DNA from: Ophiodon elongatus
Lineage: Eukaryota > Chordata > Actinopteri > Perciformes > Hexagrammidae
Reading direction: 5' to 3'
DNA length: 64,000 nucleotides
NCBI GenBank assembly: GCA_016806645.1
Contig: JACSYO010002129.1
Location: 1,960,001-2,024,000, forward strand
Positions 1 to 10,800 of this stretch are shown here, piece after piece. The notes under the pieces are model-generated. The model saw only the letters and a program-made list of their open reading frames with translations, made no database searches and was not told the DNA's origin. How positions within the stretch are numbered: position 1 is the stretch's first letter; each line of letters opens with the position of its first letter. A program made the translations under genes and the position numbers.

Positions 1-2140
1 AATTGTGTGAGATAGTGGCACTGATAGAAACACGTTGGCCTACCTCCATCCATGTGTTTGAGGGCCTTCTGAGCCTCATCAGGAGTCTCAAACTCCACAT
101 AAGCATAGCCCCTGGACAGGTGTGGGTGGACCCTGTCCATTGGCATATCGACCATTTTGATTTTTCCATAAGTGGAAAAGATCTCCTGGATGTGGTCCTA
201 CACAAAAAAGACACAGTATGTTTGTCAGAACCATGCTAACAGAAGATATTTATTATCTTTTGAGGAATATTGTTACAGTTGATGTACAAAATAATCTGAA
301 TTTATAGTAAATAAAATAGACTGCTGACAACAAGACTAAGGAAATCAAAAGCCTATTTACAATAAATCATACTGGACTAAAATAATTGCAACATCTCAAA
401 TTCATATTTTTTTACTTTCAACAATTACATTTTGATTGAAGAGATTATAAACATGGTGTTGTTATCTACCTAACATTACGTTTCTGAGGTTGTGTCATAA
501 TCTCAAATCATGCATTTTGCTGTAAAAAGCAGTTTCTCAGCTGACCTTGGTGACGTTCCTGGTCAGCCGCCCTAAGTGAACTTTAGTTGGTTTGGGGCTT
601 GGGCTTCTTTTCCTGCGCTCCTTGTCATCACCCCGCTTCTGTGTTTTAGACCTGATGATTCACAAACAAAGTATTGATTCATTTCATCAGGTCTCTAACA
701 AGTGAAAAAACAGGACATTAAATTATATAAATAATGGGTAGGTAGCTGCATTAGATGAAGTGACTCACGCTGAGCGGGATCGGCGGCGGTTGTCATGGCG
801 TCTGCGGCCGGGGCTGGGGGATCCTGAGGTGCTGGAAGATGAGGACCGAGAGCTTGAAGAACCAGAGCGGCTGGATCCAGATGAGCTGGATCCACTTGAG
901 GAGCCTGAGCTCGAACCAGAGCTGCTGCTTGAAGAAGAGCTAGATCTTTGACACGGTCGAAACAAAGAACAACATGTTCGGTATAAAAATATACATATTT
1001 AAGACACTACTTAACTGAGAGAATAACATAAACACTAATAATCGCATAAAGACTGTGAAAAAAACCAACCTGCTGCTGGTGCCAGTAGAGGCACTGCGAC
1101 GTTTCCTAGCCTTGTCCCGTCCTCTCTCCTTATCTCCTTCCTTGGTACTCGTCTTTTCTTTGCCTCGGTCTTTTGTTTTTTCCTCCTCCTTACGCTTTGT
1201 GGGTGACGGTGCCCTAAAGTCAGAGGTGCTGTTACTTTGAGATCAGATACATTGTGACTGGTGTAGGGCAGCAACTAATAATTATTTACATTAGTCTATT
1301 GTCAGCAAGTTGTCAAGTCAAGATTATGTATTAAAATTTCCATTTTGTCTGACTAACGTCTTGGTATTTGGAAAGGTATTCAAACTACCATCGAACTGTT
1401 ACTACTATCCAAAAAAGCGGAAAAGCTGGAACCAACGAGAAGTGATACATGACGAACGATTAATCCGTTATCAAAATTGTTGGCCAAAATATTTCTCTCG
1501 ACCGAAATATAGTATCATAGCTTCAGTAAGGGTTACAGTTTCTTCAACACTTGAACATTATTAATGCTATAAAAGACTTAGTTGCAACAAAAAAGGGAGT
1601 AAGTGCCAAAAGGAACTCGAGTTTTAGGACCGTAAACGTCTCACTGGGATTAAACACAGGCCGTTAACTCTGAACAAATGTTGCGGGAATTTCCTTACTG
1701 CCATTATTTGCATATTAAAAACTTCGTCAGCTGTAATGTTATTTTATCCGGAGTGCATGTATAATCTCATATTAATACTATTATAACTGAAACATATCAC
1801 ACTAGTCAACTTTACAGCCAACAAAGGTGCTTTTGAACAAAATTCTGCCGCCATTGATTTTCATTTAACTGACTCCTCAAAACACACCGCCACGGGGACG
1901 GCTGTTTTATCGGTTTATGCCCGATTCACAAGACAAAAACGGTTTAAAAACAAGACACAATATTCCGTAAACGACACAATTCGTACTCCAGCTCGATTGT
2001 AATCAAATTTAAGGCTAAACTTACATATTTCTTCAGTCGAGGAGGGTGAATTCGATTCAACCACTTGCGGCCGGAGAAAAGCGAGTCGCTCGGTGATGAC
2101 GACAGAGCGGAAGTGACGTGGACACCGAAGCGACACCGAC
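1..2140 (-). CDS. rnps1: RNA-binding protein with serine-rich domain 1 (5' part; C-terminus beyond left edge)
   Basis: Minus strand. Exons read with GT-AG borders: 5' exon ending at 2025, then 1070-1213, 769-945, 546-651 and 44-197. Joined, they are in frame. They give an N-terminal MAPSPTKRK start, a basic stretch, a long serine run with RS and SGS repeats, the linker SPSPKPTKVHLGRLTRNVTK, then the start of an RRM (DHIQEIFSTYGKIKMVDMP, then SRGYAYVEFETPDEAQKALK). This matches the recalled layout of RNPS1, a nuclear protein that joins the exon-junction complex and promotes splicing and nonsense-mediated decay. The rest of the RRM and the RS/P-rich C-terminus lie past position 1. The start codon is split: AT closes the 5' exon (2026-2025) and G opens the next (1213). 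The extent of the 5' exon towards 2140 is a guess. The acidic plus-strand ORF at 760-951 is only the antisense of the serine domain. Confidence 0.92.
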
Positions 2141-2160
2141 AACCTGTTTGTTTATTTACG
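2010..2160 (-). promoter_or_regulatory. rnps1 first exon and probable promoter zone
   Basis: This stretch has many CpGs compared with the AT-rich DNA around it. On the minus strand it ends in a good donor (AAATAT, then GTAAGT at 2024-2019). The next gene on the plus strand starts at 2961, so the zone 2030-2960 probably serves both genes as a head-to-head promoter. That is an inference from layout; no TATA box or start site was identified. Confidence 0.5.
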
Positions 2161-2304
2161 TTGTTGTCGATAAAAAAAAAATGTTAGTTCGTGTGGACGT
2201 GACTGCATCGCAGCTAGACTAAAATGAAATACTTCGTACGTGAAATGATTTGATCACCAATCGACCTTCCCTTCGAAAAGGTGAGCGGGTCCCCCTCTAC
2301 CCGA

Positions 2305-2382
2305 GACCTATACTTGGACCGAGACTTAGACCTGGACCTAGACCTAGACCTAGACATAGACCTGGACCTGGACCTAGACCCT
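2305..2382. repeat. hexanucleotide tandem repeat (GACCTA/GACCTG)
   Basis: About a dozen imperfect copies of a six-base unit, GACCTA or GACCTG, with a few GACATA, GACTTA and GACCGA variants. On the plus strand it reads as an alternating Asp-Leu run. On the minus strand it reads as Arg-Ser repeats, in a 98-codon open frame at 2214-2510. It lies in the spacer between rnps1 and the helix-turn-helix gene. It is most simply an expanded minisatellite. Confidence 0.85.
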
Positions 2383-2960
2383 GTGTGGTCGCTGGTGTCG
2401 TCAGCTAGCTCGGCTAACGTCCGCCAGGTACAGATTAATTTACCTGTCACCACGGACCTGTTTTTAATCCGGACGACAGTAGATGTCTGATAACCTGGGA
2501 CGTCAGCCACCTCCTATGTGTTAATGTTTAATCAAGCAAATAATGTCAAAATAATGTCAAAACATTAAGGTATATTTGTTTCATTATGTGGATCCATATT
2601 TATGGATATTATAAGTTTTGTTTTATTTTACTGGTATACGTTGGTGCTGGATAATAACAAAAGCGGATTTCAATATAACACAATGCAGTAAGTTTATTGT
2701 TACAACGGGAACAATTCGAAAATAAATCTTGTTATCACCTAATAAGGATCCAGAGGAGCTGAGCAAAAGTTTTGCGTAAGCAATACCCCTCTGTTTTACA
2801 GGCGTGTTCATATATACCTATTGTTTATTACCTATTGTTTATTTACCAGTATTAATCATTCACCAAACGTTAGGTACCGTTTTTTATTACTACATGTTAT
2901 TTATAAATCTTCTAGAGATCAACCGCCAAAACTCCCAGAGTCCCTCCAGAGTGAGAGACC

Positions 2961-5115
2961 ATGGGCCGGTTGGATGATGCCGCCAAACACAAAGTGGTGG
3001 AGCTGCGGAGGGCTGGTCTGAGTTTCCGTAAGATCAAAGCTGTGCTGGAGCTGGAGAACATCAAGGTGTCCGCTCAGGCCATCTACCTGTTCCTGAGGGA
3101 GTTTCAAGGGCGGCCGCCAGGCAGGGTCAGACCTATGGAGGCTGGAAGCAGCACATCACCCGCACAGGTGCAGCCTCGAGCCGGGGCAATGCAAGAGAGC
3201 TGGAATAACATTCAAATCCAAAATCTTCTGCGAGAGGCATCTCACCATGCTGGCTTTGCAACAGCTGCCAATTTTGCCAAACATACGTCCACAAATCCAG
3301 ATACTGGAGGAAAGCCATCTGGGTCCGGTGAGCCTAGTGGAGGCAGCCGGCCAGAACCGCAACACAAGGAAGATAAGGAAGAAAATGAGATCCAGATTGT
3401 AAGTGTCACCTCCCTTGCACAGAGCAGCCAACCAAGAGTTGCCCCCACGGTCACAAGAGCAGAGGCCAGTGCTTTGTCTTCCACACCAACGGTCTCTGGA
3501 GTCGTGAGGAGGAGAGCTACACCTTCTCCAGCCACCAATGCGATACTGGCAGCTCGAAGGAGGCTTTTGGATAAGGCGCTGTCACACAGGATGAAGGTAC
3601 CTACTTATACTTGATTTCTCCCATTTGACACAATTCCAATTGGTAAGTTTGTAACGCTTGTTTAGTATACCACAAGACCTGTTTAATGCGTGAAATACCA
3701 AAAGCATCAAATCATCTGTCAATCTTAACTTGCACACGTTGTTTTTTAACAGTCATTCCATCAGGTGGCGCCATTGTTAAGAAGAGATCACTCAACTGTC
3801 CAAGCTACTGATTTGAGAGGCGCAATGTCACAACCACCTGAAACTTATGATCTGACCACTGAAAAGGTGAGGAAAGAGCAAACCTTATCTTTGCTTTTAT
3901 TCACGTGAACTAAAGTGTGTGCTTAATAATGACAGACTTTGGTCACCTCTTGTGACCGGGCCATAGTACATGGTAAGTCCAAAGTTCTGTTTGTATAATT
4001 AATCCTTTTCACCAGTTGCTGGCAGGTAGTATTCGAGCATATGTCCGCTCCTGATTCTGGGAGGCTGAATTATTTAAGATTCATTGTAATGTTATTAAGA
4101 TTGCATTATAACTTTCCATATTTTTCCACTGTTTTCATGATATTTTGGCTATGTTGCACAGACTGCTATGGAAGGTCAATCTGACGTAGGCGGCACCCCC
4201 AGGCGTTTCCTTACACAGAGACCATGTCTGTCTGGCCGTTCCCTTCACCCGATTCCTCGGGTTGGCATTCGTCTTCCAAACCGGTCACCAGCACCCTTAC
4301 CATCTTCGGCTCCCGGGGTTGCCATCATCCGCATACAGACCCCTGGAGGCCAGGGCGCCACTCGTAGTGAGGGGAACCCGAGCCCCCAGCAGGTAGTCCA
4401 GGACCCCGCGGGTAGAGGGGGTCTACAGGAACAGATTCAAACCCTGGGATCTGAGGTGCGCGGCTTGGGTCTGGCAGTGAAGATGCTGGTGGAGCAGCAG
4501 TGCTGCCTGGAGAGGGAGCAGGTGCAGCAGACACACATTCAGAAGCAGATCCTCAGCACTCTACAGACCCTTGCCACCAAACTGGGACGTTGCAGCGTCG
4601 TTCAACAGCAGCACAACAAAACTCCATCGCCTTCTGGTTTGCCATCAGCTTCTGCATCCACCTCCTTCAGCCAGGACACGTTCAACTTCAGTCAAGGCAC
4701 CTACACCCAGTGTAGCCAAACCGAGCCAAGCTTCAACTCGTTAGAGAGTTTAGAAAATGTGGAGGCCTTTAAACTGCCAGTACTGAGCTCTTCAAATATG
4801 AATGGGTTTCCACCTTGTAGCAATGCTGAGAACCTCCCACTTACTCCCACTCCCCCTCGCACACAACCATATGCAGCTGCATACCCACAGCAAAACAGTC
4901 AAACACTCATGCAACCCTACACACAACCCTATGTCTCTCCATACAGCCAGTCACATTGTCAGACTTTCAGAGGATCAGAGAGTAAAACGTCTGATTTCCC
5001 AAGCAGCTGTTCAAGGACTTTCCAGGACTGCAGTGTGTCTACCCATCCAGGGATGGACTCGAATCACTCTTCACAGGATCAACAGATCAATATTGTCAAA
5101 GTGGAAGGACCCTAG
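2961..5115 (+). CDS. unnamed helix-turn-helix / coiled-coil nuclear protein, 3 exons
   Basis: Exons 2961-3596, 3753-3866 and 4162-5115 join in phase 0 and encode about 567 residues. The start ATG has a good context (A at -3, G at +4). Residues about 5-48 (KVVELRRAGLSFRKIKAVLE, then VSAQAIYLFLREFQ) look like a helix-turn-helix of the Tc1/paired or Psq type, as found in transposases and domesticated transcription factors. Next comes a low-complexity Gly/Ser/Pro region, then a basic block near residues 180-212. Residues about 338-392 (QEQIQTLGSEVRGLGLAVKM and on, with LEREQVQQ) look like a coiled coil. A long Ser/Gln/Tyr-rich tail ends in VKVEGP, where VKVE fits the SUMO-acceptor consensus. No catalytic transposase domain is seen. 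I do not recognise the gene; a DNA-binding regulator is an inference. A poly(A) signal AATAAA lies at 5206-5211. Confidence 0.8.
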
Positions 5116-5205
5116 AGGCCGTCCGATACAAGTGTTCTGGGACCATAAGGGCTTGGATATGCTTTTTTAGAGTCACTTTAGAATACTGAAGACACATGTT
5201 TTTAC

Positions 5206-5211
5206 AATAAA
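5206..5211 (+). terminator. poly(A) signal of the helix-turn-helix gene
   Basis: AATAAA 91 bases after the stop codon at 5113-5115, in an AT-rich context. This gives a short 3' UTR. Confidence 0.6.
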
Positions 5212-5229
5212 CATAAGCTGTAGCATTTC

Positions 5230-6430
5230 TTAAATTTATTTTATTTAAGTACATTTTAAGGGAATACAAACAGCAATAGAATGCAACGCTTTACTAATAA
5301 TGTGTTTATGATTTGTCTTTACTATAGGCAATGATTACAAAATTAGAGCAAATCTTTCACAATTCTTGTTTATTTTGTATCTATAATTTTTTGTATCACT
5401 ATGACTGGCATTACAAACTGTTACATTTTCATACCTCTATTCTATCTGATAAAAAAATAAATAGATTGTTATGATCCAAAGCATATTCCCATTTCAATGT
5501 GTAAGGCAGTGTGTGAGAAGCATGTTGCGTGTGTGTACAGCTGAAGCTTATTAAAGGTGCAATTCATCTCAAGACCTGCACTGGAGGGGTGAAATGTAAG
5601 AGCTGTAGTTTAATCAATAACATGTTTTCCTCAATTCAGCCACCTACGACCCACTCTATCTCCTGAGCTACAGCCAGTATGACATATAACTCCTTTGTTG
5701 AGACAAATTAATCCTTTTATTAAGTATTTCGGTTTTCTGTCTGCATTTATATGTTAACCTAAATTAACCGACACTGGGCCTGGCCCCCGCCACCCGTAAA
5801 ACCCATAAACACTAAATAAGATGACTTCAAGTTAAGTGTCACCCTGTAAACTGATGCTAAAGACTGCTAATGCTATGCTGAAGAAGGTCTCAGGACTGGT
5901 ATAGTGGAACACTGTGAACATGCTTCAGAAGCATTTAGATATATGCAGGTGTACTATTATTGTGTGTTTGATACCAAGTACACTTTTAGAGGGTTTCAAA
6001 GTACACCTGTATGTCAAATATCTGTTGTGAATCCTTCCTGGTTACTGTTTCACTCTTTCAGTCAGTCTGGTTTTCCTTGTTAATAACAGACCCAGCAACT
6101 CCCACCTGCCTTCTAAGTTCAACCACCTCTTCAGGTCCAACCACTCACACACCTGCTCCACATTTTCCTGATTATCTCAGCAGTATACAGACCCACTCGC
6201 ACTTATTTTCTGCCAGATTGTCTTTTGCATTGAGTAAACCATAGTGTGCTTGTCATTTACCTGCCTGATTTCCTTATTGTAAACACAGTTTGCCTTCTGT
6301 GTTTTGACCTCCACCTGGTTTTGGATAAAAAAATATTGCTCTTTACGTAACTCTCACGAGTCGTGGTTATGTTTTTTTTCCTGTTCTATGCCAGCCAGCG
6401 TTACAATAATTTACTAAAAAGAAAACATTG
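5230..6430. other. intergenic DNA, no gene seen
   Basis: No convincing exon on either strand. The part at about 6090-6410 has the C/T-rich texture of a very diverged interspersed repeat. It resembles in style the stretch at 51290-51720, but I could not align it to a named family. Confidence 0.5.
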
Positions 6431-6439
6431 GAAACACCA

Positions 6440-7085
6440 TCAAAATGCCCCACATGCTCGATGAACTCCACAAAGCCCTTCTCCAGACGGCTTCCCTCCT
6501 GAATCCTTAAGCACTTTTGGCATTTATTATCCCCATTACTTCACAGACTGACATCAGAAATACAAAGTACATCACAAATTCCCTCGCACATGAACACATC
6601 TGTTATATTAGTTCTACTTAAACCAAATAAAGATCCAACTCAACCTTACCGCCCTCTGTCATTAATAAACACAGACTTAAAGATCCTTACAAAAGCTCTA
6701 GCCATCAGATTAGAAACTGTCAATTCCACCTGAATGAACCTCAATCAGACTGGGTTCATTAAGAAAACACACGGTTCAGATAATGTAAGGAGACTATTTA
6801 ATCTCATTAACCTCTCATAACAAACTCAAATCATCACAATAATTGTATAGTTAGATGCAGAAAAAGCATTCGACCAAGTTAACTGGACTTTTTTATGAAG
6901 CACAAATTTGGCTTTGGGGAGTCGTTCATCCAGTGGATAAGGACAATATTCACCTCACCCAGAGTCACATTCACAGAAAATCAAAGCTTACAATACCAAC
7001 AACAGCACAGTTTTCAAGGTAAAGATGGTCTCCATTCTAGTTGTTGGGACTGGACTAGGTCTGCGCACATTCCTTCACACACAGC
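6440..7085 (+). mobile_element. degenerate L1-clade LINE fragment (ORF2 reverse transcriptase)
   Basis: Broken reading frames on the plus strand contain reverse-transcriptase pieces. One is SLINTDLKILTKALAIRLE, then a TGFIK box. Next comes the motif-A-like string LDAEKAFDQVNW at about 6852-6890, followed by KFGFGESFIQWIRTIFTSP. Stops and frame changes are frequent and both ends are missing, so this is an old dead fragment. The assignment to L1 rests on recalled RT motifs. Confidence 0.75.
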
Positions 7086-7109
7086 AGGATTCTGATTAGA
7101 TTATACCTA

Positions 7110-7500
7110 AAAATGTACTCTACATTTGTTTTTAAGATATATATTTTCTTTTTGTTATCTCATTATTGTTATTATTATTTTTTTATTGTATTGGTATTAT
7201 TGGTATTTGTTGTTTACTTTATTTATTTTCAGGTCGACACAAATTGTTTATTCATATTTCTTACGTTTGTTATATACGTTATCCAATACTATAATTGTTA
7301 TTTTTCTTTACACACAAACACACACACACACACATCTACACACACACAACCTTTTGAAAATTAAGTATTTGATATTATTATTATTATTATTGTTATCATC
7401 ACCCAATCTTTTTTTTGGCTCTTTATTTCATTTATATACATTTTTTCTTTCTTCTTTTTTACACATACATACCACTATTAACTTAAATAAATGTTATTGA
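7110..7500. repeat. AT-rich low-complexity tract with CA and TTA microsatellites
   Basis: T-rich sequence with a short CA run at about 7313-7350 and TTA/TTG triplets at about 7376-7395. The hydrophobic ORFs here are composition artefacts. Confidence 0.75.
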
Positions 7501-7861
7501 TTTCTCTGTAATTTCAAACATAGCACTTTAGTTATCCCAACACCCAATTTGGAATTTAGCACCTTTTAAGTGTTTTGTTTTGTCAATCAAAAATGTCATA
7601 TACAGATCTTCTAGCAGTTTAATTGGTGCAGGTGTAAATGAGTATATAACAATAAAGATTGATATTGAAGTATCAATCCATATTGATTGAAATATATAGA
7701 AATATTTATTTTTGATTTTTGGGTGAACTGTCACTTTAATTTAAAGATAAAATGTGATAAATAAGCTGGTTTCAAAGTGGACAGCAGTGTTAAGTTTTCA
7801 GTGATATTACAATCTCAAAAGCTTTCTACTGTGCTTTAAGTGTTTGACAATAGCTAAAGTA

Positions 7862-10800
7862 CTAATTTTGTAAACCCTCACGACTGACGGCACACAGCTC
7901 ATGAGGTGTCGGGCTGAGGGTGAATCCCACAGCCGGAGTCAGATCCAGGTCATCCTCTGGGACTCCAGGTGGAGGAGTGAAACGAAAGCGCTGGAGGAGG
8001 GAGGTGAAGAAGAGGAAGAGCTCCATCCTAGCCAGACTTTCTCCCAGACACGCCCTGCGTCCTGTGAGAGAACATGCTTCAGATCATCTGAAAAACTTCA
8101 ATTGGTATTGAAAAGAAGTGTTAGCTGAGCTCGCTAACCTGCAGAGAAGGGCATGAAGGCATCTCTCTTGACAAACTTCCCATCCTTGTCCAAGAAATGG
8201 GCAGGATTAAAGGTGCGTGGGCTCTCCCACTCACTCTCATCCCACAGAACAGAGGTCAAAAGAGGAAACACAGGGGTCCCCTTGAGAAAGACAGTTTATT
8301 ATTACTTACGATGTTTTAAAGGGTAGTATTAACTACTATCTTTAAACAGCTTTCTAGAATCAAGCATGCAGTTGCATCATGTTTCATTATTCTACAAAAA
8401 CTGGAAGACTTGATTTCATCAGTCCGATTTGTACCTTTCTTATAAAATAGCCCTGAAAAGTCACATCTGTGCTGGTGACGTGAGAAACAGAGATGGGAAG
8501 GATATTAGCGAGTCTCTGTGTCTCATGGATGACAGCGTCAGTGAAGGGCAGGTTCATCCTGTCCTCTGCCTTGACCTGATGGCACCCAATCACCCTGCTC
8601 AGCTCTGCCTGGACCTGGTCTGGAATGAGAACAGAAAAGAAAACACAGTGGCTAAAAAACAAAGTAGCAGTAACGCATGTTTTTTTGCAAGTTTTGTAGA
8701 AAAAACAAAGACAAATGTTTTGCACAAGCAAGATCGAATCCATCTCAATGCCATCAGTGTAATCTTTAGACCAGCTGGAAGAACATTGCATTTTAGTAGT
8801 CGAAACTGAGGAAATTAAGTAAATCTTCTCATTTATATCTGAAGTACTCTTGGTGCATACAGTTTCAATGGGGTTCTTTTTCCAGTTTTATTTACATTTA
8901 AATGAGGATTATACCATGGACAGAATTAATTGAACCTGTAATTTAATCTTTACAATATTTATAATTTATAAAGTCCTACAACAGTCACAGATAACAGATT
9001 TTTTTTGTCAGAGCATTTGATTAATTGATTACTGTCAGGATGTAATGGGAAAAATTACATATTTTTCCGTATTTCCTCTCCCTCTGTCTTGTTTATCTTT
9101 GACTGCAACAAATTAAGGTAAAAAAGCCCAGAAAATAATCTTTAAAAAAACAAATATTTCAACTTCAACTACAAGGTTAAGTACCCCAGTTGGACTGCAT
9201 TTGAATGCAACAGGTCTAAGCATATTACTTACCCTGTATTTGAGGATATTTGGCCATGAACAGGAGACCCCATCTCAGCGTAGTTCCTGTCGTATCAGTA
9301 CCAGCCGCAAAGAGGTTGCCAACAGTTGACACAAGGGTCTCTATGTTGTAGTATGACTCTGTAATCCCTGAATCCTTAAGCATCAATGAAGTAATACAAA
9401 AAAAACTGAAATTAATAATTATATGGACTGCACGGTGTTGTAGTGGCTAAGTATAGATTTAAACCTTGTATTATGAGTTCACACTTGATTTTATTACCTC
9501 TAGCTTCTGTTTGTGAGCCAGAAATGAGTCCACAAATCCTCTGCACATCTGAGCATTCAAAGTTTCTTGTAAATGTCCGATCAGCTGCTTCATTTGTTTT
9601 CTGTTTTCAGCAACATTCTTCCTGAGACGCATCCTGTTGCTTGCCCATTGAAATATCCAGGGGTAAAAGTTGTACAACTGTTGTAATTGAATAGAGAATA
9701 AAACGTTCAACATGTTATTATCTGTGTAATACAAAGGCACAATAAAAAGGTCAATATGCATGCCCATGGCCCCATGAGTCTGTAATTATCACTATAACCC
9801 ACACAATGTACATCTCATAGTTTATTTAATGAAAGACAAAGTGGTACCTGTAATGAAGGAGAGCCTGAAAGTCGAAAATTGTCATTGGCTCGGTCTACCA
9901 TACATGTAAACTCTGCATCATTGTAATCAAATCTGCTGCCATAGATAATTGAAGAGATGATGTTGGAAACTGCATAGTTTATTGACTGGGTAACACTGAA
10001 GGGTTTACCTAAAACAAACAACAAACATGAATGAGCAAAACAACAAACAATATAAAATCCTTATAACGGCATAATACAATACAGGAGAAGAGTTACCTTC
10101 ATGTCCTTCGAACACTTTGATCAGGTACTGAGTTTCCTCAATGATTTTCTCCTCTGCTGCTTTTTTGCCCATCCCATAGTCTCTCAGGTTAGTCAGAGAA
10201 AAACGCCTCATTTCTTTCCATAACTCCCCATTGGCAAATAAGATTCCTTTACCTAAAGTGAAATCAAGTACACATGTTGTGTCAAAAGTTATTTGAACTG
10301 TTTGAAATCGGATTACAATATTTTCAGAAAAATGTCAGCAAGAAGTTGAATGATGACTGAACAAAACCTTTATTTCTCTCAGGGGACTTCACTATGCACA
10401 AAGAGCATACGAGAATATCAACAGAATGTCAACAACCATACATGACAGCACATAATAACATAAACATGTCATAATAAACAACATAATTTGGGAAATCAAT
10501 AAAGGGCATCAGATACAGGTTTTAAAAAGTGCAGAGTCCAGACCATGTGATCAAAGCTTGTTGAATACTGCGTGGGACAAAGTATGTGATTCCTCTTTCA
10601 TCCTGGGCATTATATACCTGCGCCCTAAAGGTAAAAGTTCACTTTCAGGCCTTAAAGGGTACAGTGGATCTGTTGTGATGTTATGTGCAAAATTCATGGT
10701 GTACTGGTCATGCAGGTAATATTGCACATTGGTTCCCCTGTTATTATGCCACCCAGTTTAACAACCCTGTCCAGTCTGTTCTTGTTTTATGCAGACAGCA

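Noticed and set aside
760..951. Acidic Glu/Leu-rich ORF on the plus strand
   Set aside because: It is the antisense of the serine-rich rnps1 exon; codon patterns and splice sites fit the minus strand.
2305..2382. CRISPR-like array
   Set aside because: Units are six bases with no spacers, in a eukaryotic genome.
2281..2490. Asp-Leu repeat protein on the plus strand
   Set aside because: It is produced by a hexamer tandem repeat; no start context or homologous family.
8429..8809. 126-codon plus-strand ORF, repeated at 16782-17162 and 29398-29778
   Set aside because: It is antisense to exon 7 of copies A, B and C; it is kept in three places only because the locus is duplicated.
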